DNA of 64,000 nt. It comes from Immundisolibacter sp049322795 (GTDB lineage: Bacteria > Pseudomonadota > Gammaproteobacteria > Immundisolibacterales > Immundisolibacteraceae). Position 1 is the first letter of the stretch. Each line of letters starts with the position of its first letter. Below are positions 51,382-60,690 of the stretch, in pieces. Under the pieces are notes generated by a model. The model saw nothing but the letters and a program-made list of their open reading frames with translations. It was not told the DNA's origin and searched no databases. The stretch is taken from NCBI GenBank assembly GCA_049322795.1, contig JBMOQH010000014.1:124001-188000 (forward strand). Reading direction: 5' to 3'. The position numbers were made by a program, and so were the translations under genes.

Positions 51382-53163
51382 ATGAACGCTCCGATCACCT
51401 CCGCCACCACACCGCTGACCGACGCCCAGGCCGAGCGCCTGCAGGCGCTGGTGGCGGAGCTGACACCGACGCAGATGGCGTGGCTGAGCGGCTATCTCGC
51501 CGCCCGCGCGCAACTGGGCGGCGATGGCGCGGCCATGCCGGCCGCGGCAGCCACCCCGGCCGGCGCGCTGACCGTGCTGTACGGCTCGCAAAGCGGCAAT
51601 GGTGCCAAGCTGGCGCGGCGCCTGGCCGAGCTGGCGCAGGCGCGCGGTCTCGCGGTGACGCTGACCAGCACGGCCGACTACAAGCCGGCGCGGCTGCGCG
51701 ACGAGCGCACGCTGGCGCTGATCGTCAGCACGCACGGCGAGGGCGAGCCGCCGGACAGCGCGCGCGAGCTGCACGAGTACCTGCACGGCCGCAAGGCGCC
51801 CCGCCTGGAGAGTCTGCGCTTCGGCGTGCTGGCGCTGGGTGATTCGAGCTACGAGTTCTTCTGCCAGACCGGCAAGGACTTCGACGCCGTGTTCGAGAAG
51901 CTCGGCGCGCAGCGTCTGCTGTCGCGGGTGGACTGCGATGTGGATGACGACGACGTCGCGTTGGCCTGGCTGAACGCCCTGCTGCGGGAGGTGAGCACCG
52001 TGGCAGGACCGGCGGCGACCGCCGTCAAGCCGCAGTCCACCGCCGGCGCGCAGTACGACAAGCGCCATCCGTATCAGGCCGAGGTGCTTGAGAACATCAA
52101 CCTGAACGGCCGCGGCGCGGACAAGGAAACGCGCCACATCGAGCTGGCCGTGCCGGGCCTGGGCTACCAGCCGGGCGACGCGCTGGGCGTGCTGGCGCGA
52201 AACGACCCGGCGCTGGTTGAAGCCCTGCTGGCGGCGCTCGATCTGCCGGCAGCGGCCGCGGTGGCGGTCGGCGATGCCAGCCTGCCGCTGGCGGAGGCCC
52301 TTGCCGGTTACGAAATCACCACGCTGACGCGGCCGTTTCTGGCCGCCTACGCGGCGCTGGCCGACAGCGCCAAGCTGACCGCCCTGCTCGCCGAAGGCAA
52401 CGAGGACGCCCTGCGCGGGTACCTGTCCGGACGGCAGATCATCGACGTGGTGCGGGAATTTCCGGTCACCGGCCTGACGGCGGAGGAGTTCACCGCCCTG
52501 CTGCGCCGCCTGCCGCCGCGTTTGTACTCGCTGGCGTCGAGCCAGGCCGCCTGCCCGGACGAGGCCCACATCACGGTCGCCGCCGTGCGCTACGAGAGTC
52601 TCGGCATTCCGCGCCAGGGCGTCGCCTCCACCTGGCTGGCCGACCGCGTCAAGCCGGGCGACACGGTGCCGGTGTTCATCGAGCACAACGACAACTTCCG
52701 CTTGCCGGGGAGTCCCGACACGCCGGTCATCATGATCGGCCCCGGCACCGGCGTGGCGCCGTTCCGGGCCTTTTTGCAGGAGCGCGAGGCGACCGGCGCC
52801 AGCGGCCGCAACTGGCTGTTCTTCGGCGACCGGCATTTCCATACCGACTTCCTGTACCAGACCGACTGGCAGGGCTGGCTGAAGGGCGGGCTGCTGACGC
52901 GCATGGACGTTGCCTTCTCGCGCGATCAGGCGCAGAAGGTGTACGTGCAGCAGCGCCTGCGCGAACGCGCCGCCGACCTCTACGCCTGGCTGCAGGACGG
53001 CGCGCACGTGTACGTGTGCGGCGACGCCACGGCCATGGCTGCCGACGTGCACGCGGCGCTGCGCGACATCGTGGCCGGCGAAGGCCGGCTCACCACCGAG
53101 GCCGCAGAGGACTACCTGCGCGAGTTGTCGCGCAATCGCCGCTACCAGCGCGACATTTATTGA
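51382..53163 (+). CDS. cysJ: Sulfite reductase [NADPH] flavoprotein alpha-component
   Basis: A 593-residue diflavin reductase that passes electrons from NADPH to the CysI hemoprotein. The N-terminal flavodoxin domain has YGSQSGNG, STHGEGEPP and LALGDSSYEFFC. The FAD domain shows RLYSLASSQ, and the NADPH domain GPGTGVAPFRAFLQER and the final RYQRDIY. Size and order match E. coli CysJ (599). cysI follows after a REP-like element, so transcription or message stability may differ between the two. Confidence 0.96.
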   Translation: MNAPITSATTPLTDAQAERLQALVAELTPTQMAWLSGYLAARAQLGGDGAAMPAAAATPAGALTVLYGSQSGNGAKLARRLAELAQARGLAVTLTSTADYKPARLRDERTLALIVSTHGEGEPPDSARELHEYLHGRKAPRLESLRFGVLALGDSSYEFFCQTGKDFDAVFEKLGAQRLLSRVDCDVDDDDVALAWLNALLREVSTVAGPAATAVKPQSTAGAQYDKRHPYQAEVLENINLNGRGADKETRHIELAVPGLGYQPGDALGVLARNDPALVEALLAALDLPAAAAVAVGDASLPLAEALAGYEITTLTRPFLAAYAALADSAKLTALLAEGNEDALRGYLSGRQIIDVVREFPVTGLTAEEFTALLRRLPPRLYSLASSQAACPDEAHITVAAVRYESLGIPRQGVASTWLADRVKPGDTVPVFIEHNDNFRLPGSPDTPVIMIGPGTGVAPFRAFLQEREATGASGRNWLFFGDRHFHTDFLYQTDWQGWLKGGLLTRMDVAFSRDQAQKVYVQQRLRERAADLYAWLQDGAHVYVCGDATAMAADVHAALRDIVAGEGRLTTEAAEDYLRELSRNRRYQRDIY

Positions 53164-53173
53164 AGGCGCCGGA

Positions 53174-53246
53174 ATTCGGCCCGGGGGCGGGCCTCCCACC
53201 GATCAAGCGCAAACGGCGCCGTGGGAGCGCCGCCCCCGGCGCGAAT
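53174..53246 (-). repeat. REP-like inverted pair, element 3 (between cysJ and cysI)
   Basis: The same pair of palindromic units as at 47.7 kb but in the opposite orientation: ATTCGGCCCGGGGGCGGG...CTCCCAC, then GTGGGAGCGCCGCCCC...GCGCGAAT. It fills most of the cysJ-cysI gap. REP elements between co-transcribed genes often protect the upstream mRNA from 3' decay. Confidence 0.8.
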
Positions 53247-53298
53247 CGCCCACCAGGGCGGACAGATTTGTTCAGCACTACCCGACAGGGCTTCTCCG

Positions 53299-54993
53299 AT
53301 GAACGCACCCGACCCCAAGGCTCCGCCGAATGAAGTGGAAGTCATCAAGAGCCGCAGCCGGCTGCTGCGCGGCACCATCGCCGACGGCCTGGTCGATCCG
53401 CTGACCGGCGCCATCGCGGCCGAGGACAACGCGCTGCTGAAGTTCCACGGCAGCTACCAGCAGGACGACCGCGACCTGCGCGAGGAGCGCCGGCGCCAGA
53501 AGCTGGAGCCGGCGTATACGTTCATGATCCGCGTGCGCCTGCCGGGCGGCGAGTGCACGCCGGCGCAGTGGCTGGCGCTGGACGACATCGCCGGCGCGCA
53601 CGCCAATGGCACGCTGCGCCTCACCACGCGCCAGACCTTCCAGTTCCACGGCATCCGCAAGCCGCACTTCAAGCCGGCCATGCAGGCCATCCACGCCGCC
53701 GGGCTGGACACCATCGCCGCCTGCGGCGACGTGAACCGCAACGTGCTGGCGAGCGCCAATCCCTACCGCTCGCCGCTGCACGCGGCGGCCGGCGAGCTGG
53801 CCCGGGCGGTGAGCGAGCACCTGCTGCCGAAGACTGGCGCCTACGCCGAAATCTGGCTCGACGCGCCGGTCACCGACCCGAGCGCCGAGGTGGAACCGAT
53901 CTACGGCCCGCTGTACCTGCCGCGCAAGTTCAAGATCAGCGTCGCCGTGCCGCCGGAAAACGACGTCGACGTGTACGCGCAGGACCTGTCCTTCGTCGCA
54001 ATCGAGAAAGGCGGCAAGCTCGCCGGCTGGAACGTTCTCGTCGGCGGCGGCATGGGCATGACGCACGGCGAGAAGGCCACCTTCCCGCGCCTGGCCGACG
54101 TGATCGGCTTCTGCACGCCCGAACAGGCCATTGCCGTGGCCGAGCAGGTGGTTTGCGTGCAGCGCGATTTTGGCGACCGCAGCAGCCGCCGCCACGCGCG
54201 CCTGAAGTACACCATCGACGACCGCGGCGTGGAGTGGTTCAAAGGCGAACTCGAAAGCCGGCTCGGCTTCGCGCTGGCGCCGGCGCGACCGTTCGCCTTC
54301 GATCACAACACTGACGCCTTCGGCTGGCACCAGGGCCCGGACGGGCGCTGGCACTACACGCTGTTCGTCGAGAACGGCCGCATCGCGGATCGCGGTGAAC
54401 GGCGCCTGCGCGCGGGCCTGCGGGAAATCGCCCGCGTGCACCGCGGCATCTTCGCGTTGACCAACAACCAGAACGTGACCATAGCCGGCGTCGAAGCCGC
54501 CGCGCGGCCGGCGATCGAGGCACTGATCGGCGAATACGGCCTCGAGCGCGAGGTGTCGCTGCTGCGCCGCAACGCCATGGCCTGCGTGGCGTTTCCGACC
54601 TGCGCGCTGGCCATGGCCGAGAGCGAACGCTACCTGCCGGACCTGATTTCGCGCCTGGACGCCATCGTCGACGCCTGCGGTCTTGCGGACACGCCGATCA
54701 CCATGCGCATGACCGGCTGCCCGAACGGCTGCGCGCGGCCGTACATCGCCGAGATTGGTCTCGTCGGCAAGGCGCCCGGCAAGTACAACCTCTACCTCGG
54801 CGCCGGCTTTCACGGCGAGCGTTTGAGCAAGCTGTACCGGGAGAACATCGGCGAGGACGCCATCGTCGAGGCCCTGACGCCGCTGCTGGAGCGCTTTGCC
54901 GCCGAGCGGAAGACGGCCGAGCACTTCGGCGATTTCCTGGTGCGCGCCGGCGTGGTGCCGGCGGTGGCTGCCGGGCGCGAGTTTCACGACTGA
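53299..54993 (+). CDS. cysI: Sulfite reductase [NADPH] hemoprotein beta-component
   Basis: A 564-residue siroheme and [4Fe-4S] enzyme that reduces sulfite to sulfide with six electrons. The cluster and heme ligands are the cysteines in CVAFPTCALAMAE and MTGCPNGCARP. The N terminus has the parachute region with RTTRQTFQFHGI-like LTTRQTFQFHGI. The match to CysI rather than ferredoxin-type Sir is supported by its cysJ partner. The end product joins O-acetylserine made by CysE (21.6 kb). Confidence 0.96.
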   Translation: MNAPDPKAPPNEVEVIKSRSRLLRGTIADGLVDPLTGAIAAEDNALLKFHGSYQQDDRDLREERRRQKLEPAYTFMIRVRLPGGECTPAQWLALDDIAGAHANGTLRLTTRQTFQFHGIRKPHFKPAMQAIHAAGLDTIAACGDVNRNVLASANPYRSPLHAAAGELARAVSEHLLPKTGAYAEIWLDAPVTDPSAEVEPIYGPLYLPRKFKISVAVPPENDVDVYAQDLSFVAIEKGGKLAGWNVLVGGGMGMTHGEKATFPRLADVIGFCTPEQAIAVAEQVVCVQRDFGDRSSRRHARLKYTIDDRGVEWFKGELESRLGFALAPARPFAFDHNTDAFGWHQGPDGRWHYTLFVENGRIADRGERRLRAGLREIARVHRGIFALTNNQNVTIAGVEAAARPAIEALIGEYGLEREVSLLRRNAMACVAFPTCALAMAESERYLPDLISRLDAIVDACGLADTPITMRMTGCPNGCARPYIAEIGLVGKAPGKYNLYLGAGFHGERLSKLYRENIGEDAIVEALTPLLERFAAERKTAEHFGDFLVRAGVVPAVAAGREFHD

Positions 54994-55089
54994 GCCAGAG
55001 CGTTCGACAACATCACGGCGGCGGGCCGCCCCCACCGCCGCCGATCGGCCGTGCGCGCTGAACCGCGCGCCGTTGGCAAAAGGACGGTT

Positions 55090-56856
55090 ATGAGCATCGA
55101 AGCGATTCTCGCGCTGGCGGTGGTGGTGGCCGTACTGGCCAGCCTGCTGCTGACCCGCTGGCCGGTCGAGGCGTCCTTTCTGGGCGGCGTCGTGCTGATG
55201 GTGGCCATCGGTGCCCTGCCGGTGGACAGGGCCTTCGCCGGCTTTGCCAACACCGGCCTGCTGACGGTGGCGCTGCTGTATGTGGTGGCCGGTGGCGTAC
55301 AGGAAACCGGCGCCATCCAGTGGCTCGGTCGACAGTTGCTGGGCGCCCCCAAGGGGACGCGGCGGGCCCTAGCGCGGGTGGCGTTACCGGCCGCGGGACT
55401 GAGCGCGTTCATGAACAACACGCCGGTCATGGCGTTGCTGATCCCGCTCATCAAGGACTGGTGCCGACGCACCGGCATCTCGCCATCCAAGCTGCTGCTG
55501 CCGGTCAACTTCGCCGCCCTGCTGGGCGGCACCTGCGTGCTGATCGGCACCAGCACCAATCTGGTGGTCAGCAGCCTCGGGGTGGCCGCCGGCCAGCCGG
55601 CCCTGGGAATGTTCGAGGTGACGCCCATCGGGCTTCCGGTGGCCATCGCCGGGATGGCGTATTTGCTGTTTCTCGGCCCACGTCTGCTGCCGGAGCGGGT
55701 GGCCGTGGCCGCCGACACGGCCGCGGCACGTGAGTACCTGACCGAGATGCTGGTACAGGAGGGCGGCCCGTTGGTCGGCCGGACCATCAGCCAGGCCGGT
55801 CTGCGGGCCCTGTCCGGCCTGTACCTGCTGGAAATCGACCGCGGCGGGCGCCTGCTGCAGGCGGTCGATCCGGACGAGGTGCTGGCCGCCGGCGACCGTC
55901 TGGTGTTCGTCGGCGACGTCGAGTCGGTGGTGGACCTGCACCGCATTCGCGGCCTGAATCCCGCCACCACGCAGGTGTTCCGGCTGGATGGCCCGCGCAG
56001 CCAGCGCCAGCTGGTGGAGGCGGTTGTCGGACCGCACTGCCCGATTGCCGGCAAGAGCGTGCGCGAGGGCCGCTTCCGCAACCATTACGACGCCGCCATC
56101 ATCGCCGTGGCGCGCAGCGGCGAGCGTCTGCGCTGCAAGATCGGCGACATCGTGCTGCGCGCCGGCGACACCCTGCTGCTGGAGGCGCGTCCCTCGTTCA
56201 TTGAGCGTTTCCGCCGCACGTCGGATTTCCTGCTGATCAGCGCCATCGATGGCGCCAGCCCGCCGCGCCACGAGCGCGCGCCCCTGTCGCTGGCCATCCT
56301 GGCGGGCGTGGTGCTGATGGCGGGCTTCGGTGTGGTGGACATCCTGGAGGCCGCCCTGATCGGCGCCTCGGCCATGATCGTGACCGGTTGCCTGAGCTTC
56401 GAGGCGGCCAGACGCAGCCTGGACAGCTCGGTACTGCTGACGATCGCCGCGGCCATCGGGATCGGCGCCGCCCTGGATGGCAGCGGCGCCGCCCGCGCGC
56501 TGGCGCACGGCCTGCAGGATCTGTTCGGCCAAGGGGCGTGGCAGACGCTGGCGGCGGTCTACCTCGGCACGCTGGTGCTGACGCAGCTCATCACCAACAA
56601 CGCCGCGGCGGCGCTGATGGTGCCGCTGGCCATCGCCATGGCAGGCGAGTCGGACTTGGCGGTCAGACCGCTGCTGCTGGCGGTGGTCATGGGCGCCTCG
56701 GCTTCCTACGCCACGCCGATGGGGTACCAGACCAACCTGATGGTGTACGGCCCGGGCGGCTACCGCTTCAGCGATTACCTGCGCCTGGGGATCCCGCTGC
56801 ACGTGCTCGCGGGCGCGCTGACGCTGGCCCTGCTGCTGCCTATGCTCGGGCACTGA
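55090..56856 (+). CDS. SLC13-type anion permease with TrkA-C domains (candidate sulfate transporter)
   Basis: A 588-residue membrane protein. Two hydrophobic halves are split by a soluble part of about 200 residues with two RCK/TrkA-C repeats (for example GRTISQAGL...RLVFVGD and GKSVREGRF...DTLLLEA). The membrane parts contain SAFMNNTPVMALLIP and TQLITNNAAAALMVP, the twin signature of DASS/ArsB-like permeases. It has AAAGGA before the ATG. Lying between cysI and cysH, it is most likely the sulfate importer of the pathway, replacing the CysTWA-Sbp ABC system, which is not seen here. Confidence 0.85.
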   Translation: MSIEAILALAVVVAVLASLLLTRWPVEASFLGGVVLMVAIGALPVDRAFAGFANTGLLTVALLYVVAGGVQETGAIQWLGRQLLGAPKGTRRALARVALPAAGLSAFMNNTPVMALLIPLIKDWCRRTGISPSKLLLPVNFAALLGGTCVLIGTSTNLVVSSLGVAAGQPALGMFEVTPIGLPVAIAGMAYLLFLGPRLLPERVAVAADTAAAREYLTEMLVQEGGPLVGRTISQAGLRALSGLYLLEIDRGGRLLQAVDPDEVLAAGDRLVFVGDVESVVDLHRIRGLNPATTQVFRLDGPRSQRQLVEAVVGPHCPIAGKSVREGRFRNHYDAAIIAVARSGERLRCKIGDIVLRAGDTLLLEARPSFIERFRRTSDFLLISAIDGASPPRHERAPLSLAILAGVVLMAGFGVVDILEAALIGASAMIVTGCLSFEAARRSLDSSVLLTIAAAIGIGAALDGSGAARALAHGLQDLFGQGAWQTLAAVYLGTLVLTQLITNNAAAALMVPLAIAMAGESDLAVRPLLLAVVMGASASYATPMGYQTNLMVYGPGGYRFSDYLRLGIPLHVLAGALTLALLLPMLGH

Positions 56857-56906
56857 TAGGCCGCCCCGGGTCAGCGTGAGGCGCCGCCTAACGCGCGGCG
56901 TGCCAG

Positions 56907-57647
56907 CTACAGGTCGACGTCCGGCAGGGCCGCCGCGGGGGTGGCCTCGGCGTCCTGGTCGGTGACGGCCCGCGCCGGGCCGTGCAGACCGCACTCGCGC
57001 GGGCCGTCCTGCTCCCACCACCAGCGCCCGGCGCGCGGATCCTCGCCGACCGTCACCGCCCGCGTGCAGGGCGCGCAGCCGATGCTCGCGTAGCCGCGGT
57101 CGTGCAGGGCGTTGTAGGGGATGTCGTGGGCACGGATGAAGGCCCACACCTCGGCGTCCGTCCATTCGGCCAGCGGATTGAACTTGAACACGCCGCGCTG
57201 CTCGTCCCACTCGCGTTCCGGCAGGGCGGCGCGGTGCGCGCTCTGCTCCCGCCGCCGGCCGGTGACCCAGGCGCGCTGGCCGGCCAGCACCCGGGTCAGC
57301 GGCTCCACCTTGCGGATGGCGCAGCAGGCGCGGCGCAGCTCGACGCTGCGATAGAAGGCATTGGCGCCCTGCTGGTGCGTGAAGGCGTTCAGGGCCTGCG
57401 CATCCGGGTAGTACCACTCGATGTCGACGCCGTAGCGACGGCGCAGCGCCTCGGCCACGGCGTAGGTCTCCTCCGGCAGGCGGCCGGTGTCCAGACTCAC
57501 CGTGCGAATCTGTGGCGCGTGCTCCGCGATGAGGTGCGTCAGCACCACGCCTTCCGGGCCGAAGCTGTTGGTGTGGGTGGCTGGACTGTGCGCCTGCGCC
57601 GCCTGCAGGACGGCGATGGCGTGCTCGATCTTGTCTTGGGAGGCCAT
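56907..57647 (-). CDS. cysH: Adenylylsulfate (APS) reductase, [4Fe-4S] type
   Basis: A 246-residue sulfonucleotide reductase. It keeps Cys108-Cys109 and Cys191-x-x-Cys194, the four ligands of the [4Fe-4S] cluster that mark APS reductases, and the catalytic Cys219 in ECGLH. The PAPS-specific CysH of E. coli lacks the cluster cysteines. The P-loop-like region is SFGPEGVVL. This allows APS to be reduced directly, so no APS kinase is needed. A GTG at 57674 would add nine residues. It converges with the SLC13 permease; the 78-bp upstream region is AT-rich. Confidence 0.92.
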   Translation of the reverse strand: MASQDKIEHAIAVLQAAQAHSPATHTNSFGPEGVVLTHLIAEHAPQIRTVSLDTGRLPEETYAVAEALRRRYGVDIEWYYPDAQALNAFTHQQGANAFYRSVELRRACCAIRKVEPLTRVLAGQRAWVTGRRREQSAHRAALPEREWDEQRGVFKFNPLAEWTDAEVWAFIRAHDIPYNALHDRGYASIGCAPCTRAVTVGEDPRAGRWWWEQDGPRECGLHGPARAVTDQDAEATPAAALPDVDL

Positions 57648-57725
57648 GGAGGGTGCGGTGAAAAATTGGTTCACCCCATGGTATGGCCCCGCGATATAGC
57701 TGCGAATTATTTATTTTTCATATTT

Positions 57726-58883
57726 TTATTCCATTTCCCCAGCGCCGGCCGTCAGCACGGCGATGATGGCGGCCTTCTGGCGCTGCGCATCCGCGTAGCC
57801 CAGGTCCATCAGCGCGCGGCAGAAGGCGCCGTCGAACAGCAGATAGCTCGGCAGCGGACTCGCATCGCCAAAGGCCCCGATGCCCCGCAACAGGCGCCGG
57901 ACCGGCGCCGGAAACCGCCTGGCATGACGCGCGGCGACCTGTCGCAAGTCGACACTCGGCGTGACAAGACACGTGTCGATCCGGCGCAGCGGCCGGCCGA
58001 AACGCTCGGGCGGCCCATCTGCGCGCAGCCGGATCAGCTCGTTCAGGCGCTCCACGCGTTCGAGGTTCGGGCCGATCCCGTCCATGAACAGCGAATCGAG
58101 CACGTAGCCGGCGATCCTGCCGAGCTGCGGATAGGGCGGCGACTGTGGCGGCGGCACCGGATCGGAATTGCGGGTGGAGATCACCAGCAGGCGCTGCGCG
58201 CCGAGGTTGATGGCGGCCGACAGCGGCGTGTGGTCGCGCATGGCGCCATCGCCGTACCAGTCGTCGCCGAGTCGCACCGCCTCGAACAGCACCGGGATGG
58301 CCACGGACGCCATCACGTGGTCCAGGGTCAGCTCGACGGGCCGACTGAGCGTCCGCTCGCGCTGCCAGGGCGGCACGCGGCCGGTGGCCTGATAGAACGT
58401 CACGCCGCGGCCACTGCCGTAGCCGGAGGCGGTGATCGCTACCGCGTCGAGCACGCCACGACCGAGGTGCAGATCGATACGGGCGAAGTTGACGTGGCGT
58501 TCCAGCAATTCCCGCAGCGGCCGGTAGTCCAGCAACGAGCGCGGGTTGTGCCGGCCAAGGCCGCCGCGCAGCAGGGCAACAAGCCAGCGGAACGCGCTCC
58601 CGTACAGAGCGCGCCGGTCGCAGCGGAACACGTCGGCCACCGTCAGGCCCCGCCAGACACCGGCCAGGCCCTCGAGACCCCGCGCGAAGTCGCCGGCACG
58701 CGCCGCCAGAACGCTGGCATTGATGGCGCCGGCCGAGGTGCCCGTGATGATGGCAAACGGCACGCGCCGCGGCCGGCCGAGCCAGTCGCTGACTGCCAGC
58801 AGCACGCCCACCTGGTAGGCCGTGCGCGCCCCGCCGCCGGTCAGGACCAGACCCAGGCCCGGTGCGGCGCGCGGGCGAAGCAC
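57726..58883 (-). CDS. Patatin-like phospholipase family protein
   Basis: A 385-residue serine lipid acyl hydrolase. It has the oxyanion loop GGGARTAYQVG near the N terminus, the nucleophile Ser in GTSAGAINAS, and the dyad Asp in YGDGAMRDHTP. No signal peptide is seen, so it is probably cytoplasmic or delivered otherwise. The likely GTG start at 58883 touches the stop of the amidotransferase gene. It could be involved in membrane lipid turnover; the substrate is unknown. Confidence 0.86.
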   Translation of the reverse strand: MLRPRAAPGLGLVLTGGGARTAYQVGVLLAVSDWLGRPRRVPFAIITGTSAGAINASVLAARAGDFARGLEGLAGVWRGLTVADVFRCDRRALYGSAFRWLVALLRGGLGRHNPRSLLDYRPLRELLERHVNFARIDLHLGRGVLDAVAITASGYGSGRGVTFYQATGRVPPWQRERTLSRPVELTLDHVMASVAIPVLFEAVRLGDDWYGDGAMRDHTPLSAAINLGAQRLLVISTRNSDPVPPPQSPPYPQLGRIAGYVLDSLFMDGIGPNLERVERLNELIRLRADGPPERFGRPLRRIDTCLVTPSVDLRQVAARHARRFPAPVRRLLRGIGAFGDASPLPSYLLFDGAFCRALMDLGYADAQRQKAAIIAVLTAGAGEME

Positions 58884-58884
58884 C

Positions 58885-59583
58885 TCAGGCCGTCGCCAGG
58901 CGGTCCAGCCAGGCGTCCAGCAGGCGCTGCGCCGGGCCGAAATGGGCCTGCTGCGCGCGCATGACCTCGGCCGACTGCACGCCGGGGCCGGGCCGCAAGC
59001 GCGCGCCGAAGGCATCGGCCAGCGCCGCCACGCCGGGCGCGTCCATCTCCGGGTGGCACTGCACGGCCAGCACGCGCGTGCCGTAGCTGAAGGCCTGCTG
59101 CTCGAACTGCGCGCTGCGGGCGATGTGCAGCGCGCCGGCCGGCAGGTCGAAGGTATCGCCGTGCCAGTGGAACAGCGTCTGCGGCGCCGGCAGGTCGGCA
59201 GCAAAGGGGCTGGTCGAGTCCGCCACCGCCTCGACCGGGAACCAGCCGATCTCGCGCCGCCCGGCGGCGTACACGCGCGCGCCGAGCGCGGCGGCAATCA
59301 GCTGCGCGCCCAGGCAGATGCCGAGCACCCGCTTGCCCGCTGCGATGGCGGCCTCGATGAGCGCGATCTCGGCCGCAATGTGTGGGTATTGGTCGGCCTC
59401 GTACACGCCCATCGGGCCGCCCATGACGACCAGCCAGTCGAAGGCGTCCAACGCCGGCAGTGCCTCGCCGGCGTGCATGCGCGTGCAGGACAGCGCATGG
59501 CCATGGCGTCGCGCCCAGGGTTCGATGGTGCCCAAGCCCTCGAAGGGCACATGCTGGACCCAGTGGATGCGGTGCGGGGTCAT
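58885..59583 (-). CDS. Class I glutamine amidotransferase family protein
   Basis: A 232-residue stand-alone GATase1 domain of the GuaA-N/YfeJ type. It has the nucleophile cysteine in GICLGAQLIAA and the His-Glu pair in VQCHPEMD. GMP synthase and CTP synthase are excluded because no synthetase domain follows. Similar proteins act on gamma-glutamyl compounds or are uncharacterised. It is nested between a patatin-like gene and an alpha/beta hydrolase on the same strand, likely one transcript. Confidence 0.88.
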   Translation of the reverse strand: MTPHRIHWVQHVPFEGLGTIEPWARRHGHALSCTRMHAGEALPALDAFDWLVVMGGPMGVYEADQYPHIAAEIALIEAAIAAGKRVLGICLGAQLIAAALGARVYAAGRREIGWFPVEAVADSTSPFAADLPAPQTLFHWHGDTFDLPAGALHIARSAQFEQQAFSYGTRVLAVQCHPEMDAPGVAALADAFGARLRPGPGVQSAEVMRAQQAHFGPAQRLLDAWLDRLATA

Positions 59584-59592
59584 GGCCGGGCG

Positions 59593-60441
59593 TCAGTGGC
59601 TCGCCAGAAAGTCGCTCAGGGCGTCCAGCAGGGCCTGCGGCTGTTCTTCGGCCAGCCAATGACCGGCCCGCGGCATCACCCCGCCGCGCACGTCCCGCGC
59701 CACCTGCTGCATGCACAGCTTGACCGCCGCGCCGATGCTGCGCTCGCCGCCCAGCGCCAGCACCGGACAGGTCAGCGGCTCGCGCGCCGCGACGGCGAAG
59801 TCGGCCGCGTCCTGCGCCACCGCCCGGTAGTACTCGAAACCGGCCCGCAGCGCCCCGGGCTGGGCCAGGCAGCGGGCGTACTCGTCCACGTCGGCCTCGG
59901 CAATGGCGCGCGGGTTGTAGGCGAACTGCGTGAAGAACCAGTTGATGTAGGCCCGCTCGCGGCCGGCGATCAGCAGTTCCGGCAGATCGCGCACGCCGTG
60001 GAAGCCAAAATGCCAGTAAGCGGACAGGGCATTGGCGCCCAGGCCCGGCAGCTCGATGCCCGGCAGCAGCATGTCGAGGATGGCCAGGCGCGTGACCAGG
60101 CTGCGGTGCGTGGCGGCCAGGGCGTAGGCAACGGCGCCGCCCCAATCGTGGCCGACCACGGCGGCCTGCCGGATGCCGAGCGGGCCGGTCAGCAGCTCGG
60201 CGATGTCGGCCGCCACGGTCATCTTGTCGTAGCCGCCCTGCGGCCGGCCGGAATCGCCCAATCCACGCAGGTCCGGCGCGATCACCCGGTAATGCGTGGC
60301 CAGCGACGGGATGAGGTGCCGCCATTCGTGGCTGCTCTGCGGCCAGCCGTGCAGCAGCACCAGGGCCGGACCATCACCGGCCGCAAGGTAATGCAGGCGC
60401 ACGGCTGACAGGTCGGCCGTATGGTGTTCGATGGTGGGCAT
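59593..60441 (-). CDS. Alpha/beta hydrolase, epoxide hydrolase / haloacetate dehalogenase type
   Basis: A 282-residue hydrolase with HGWPQSSHEW (oxyanion motif) and the nucleophile aspartate in VGHDWGGAVA rather than serine, which points to epoxide hydrolases and fluoroacetate dehalogenases. The catalytic His is in RAGHWLAEEQP. No second-lid tyrosine pair can be fixed, so the two activities cannot be told apart. The ATG at 60441 has AGGGG nine bases before it; an ATG at 60450 is too close to that site. First gene of the minus-strand group. Confidence 0.85.
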   Translation of the reverse strand: MPTIEHHTADLSAVRLHYLAAGDGPALVLLHGWPQSSHEWRHLIPSLATHYRVIAPDLRGLGDSGRPQGGYDKMTVAADIAELLTGPLGIRQAAVVGHDWGGAVAYALAATHRSLVTRLAILDMLLPGIELPGLGANALSAYWHFGFHGVRDLPELLIAGRERAYINWFFTQFAYNPRAIAEADVDEYARCLAQPGALRAGFEYYRAVAQDAADFAVAAREPLTCPVLALGGERSIGAAVKLCMQQVARDVRGGVMPRAGHWLAEEQPQALLDALSDFLASH

Positions 60442-60690
60442 TGTCGGCATCCCCTGGGAGCGGGCCTGGCGGTGGACAGTGGCACCCGGCCCTTTGAGGC
60501 GCGGCGGCCAAGGCGCATGACGCTGCCGACAAACCTATCACGACCGACGGCAGACGCCGCTGCGGTCGCGGTGCCCCCGATACCCGACGGCGTGACGCGC
60601 TGGCGTGCCGCCGGCGTGGAGGCCGTGATAAACGTAGACCCCAGTCCGCTGCGCCGGCAGCGGTGCCGATGTGTGCGGAGGATACGCGTT

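Noticed and set aside
60421..60690. N-terminal extension of the GH13-like protein
   Set aside because: The added residues are Arg/Pro-rich, overlap the promoter region of the divergent hydrolase, and no ribosome site supports an earlier start.
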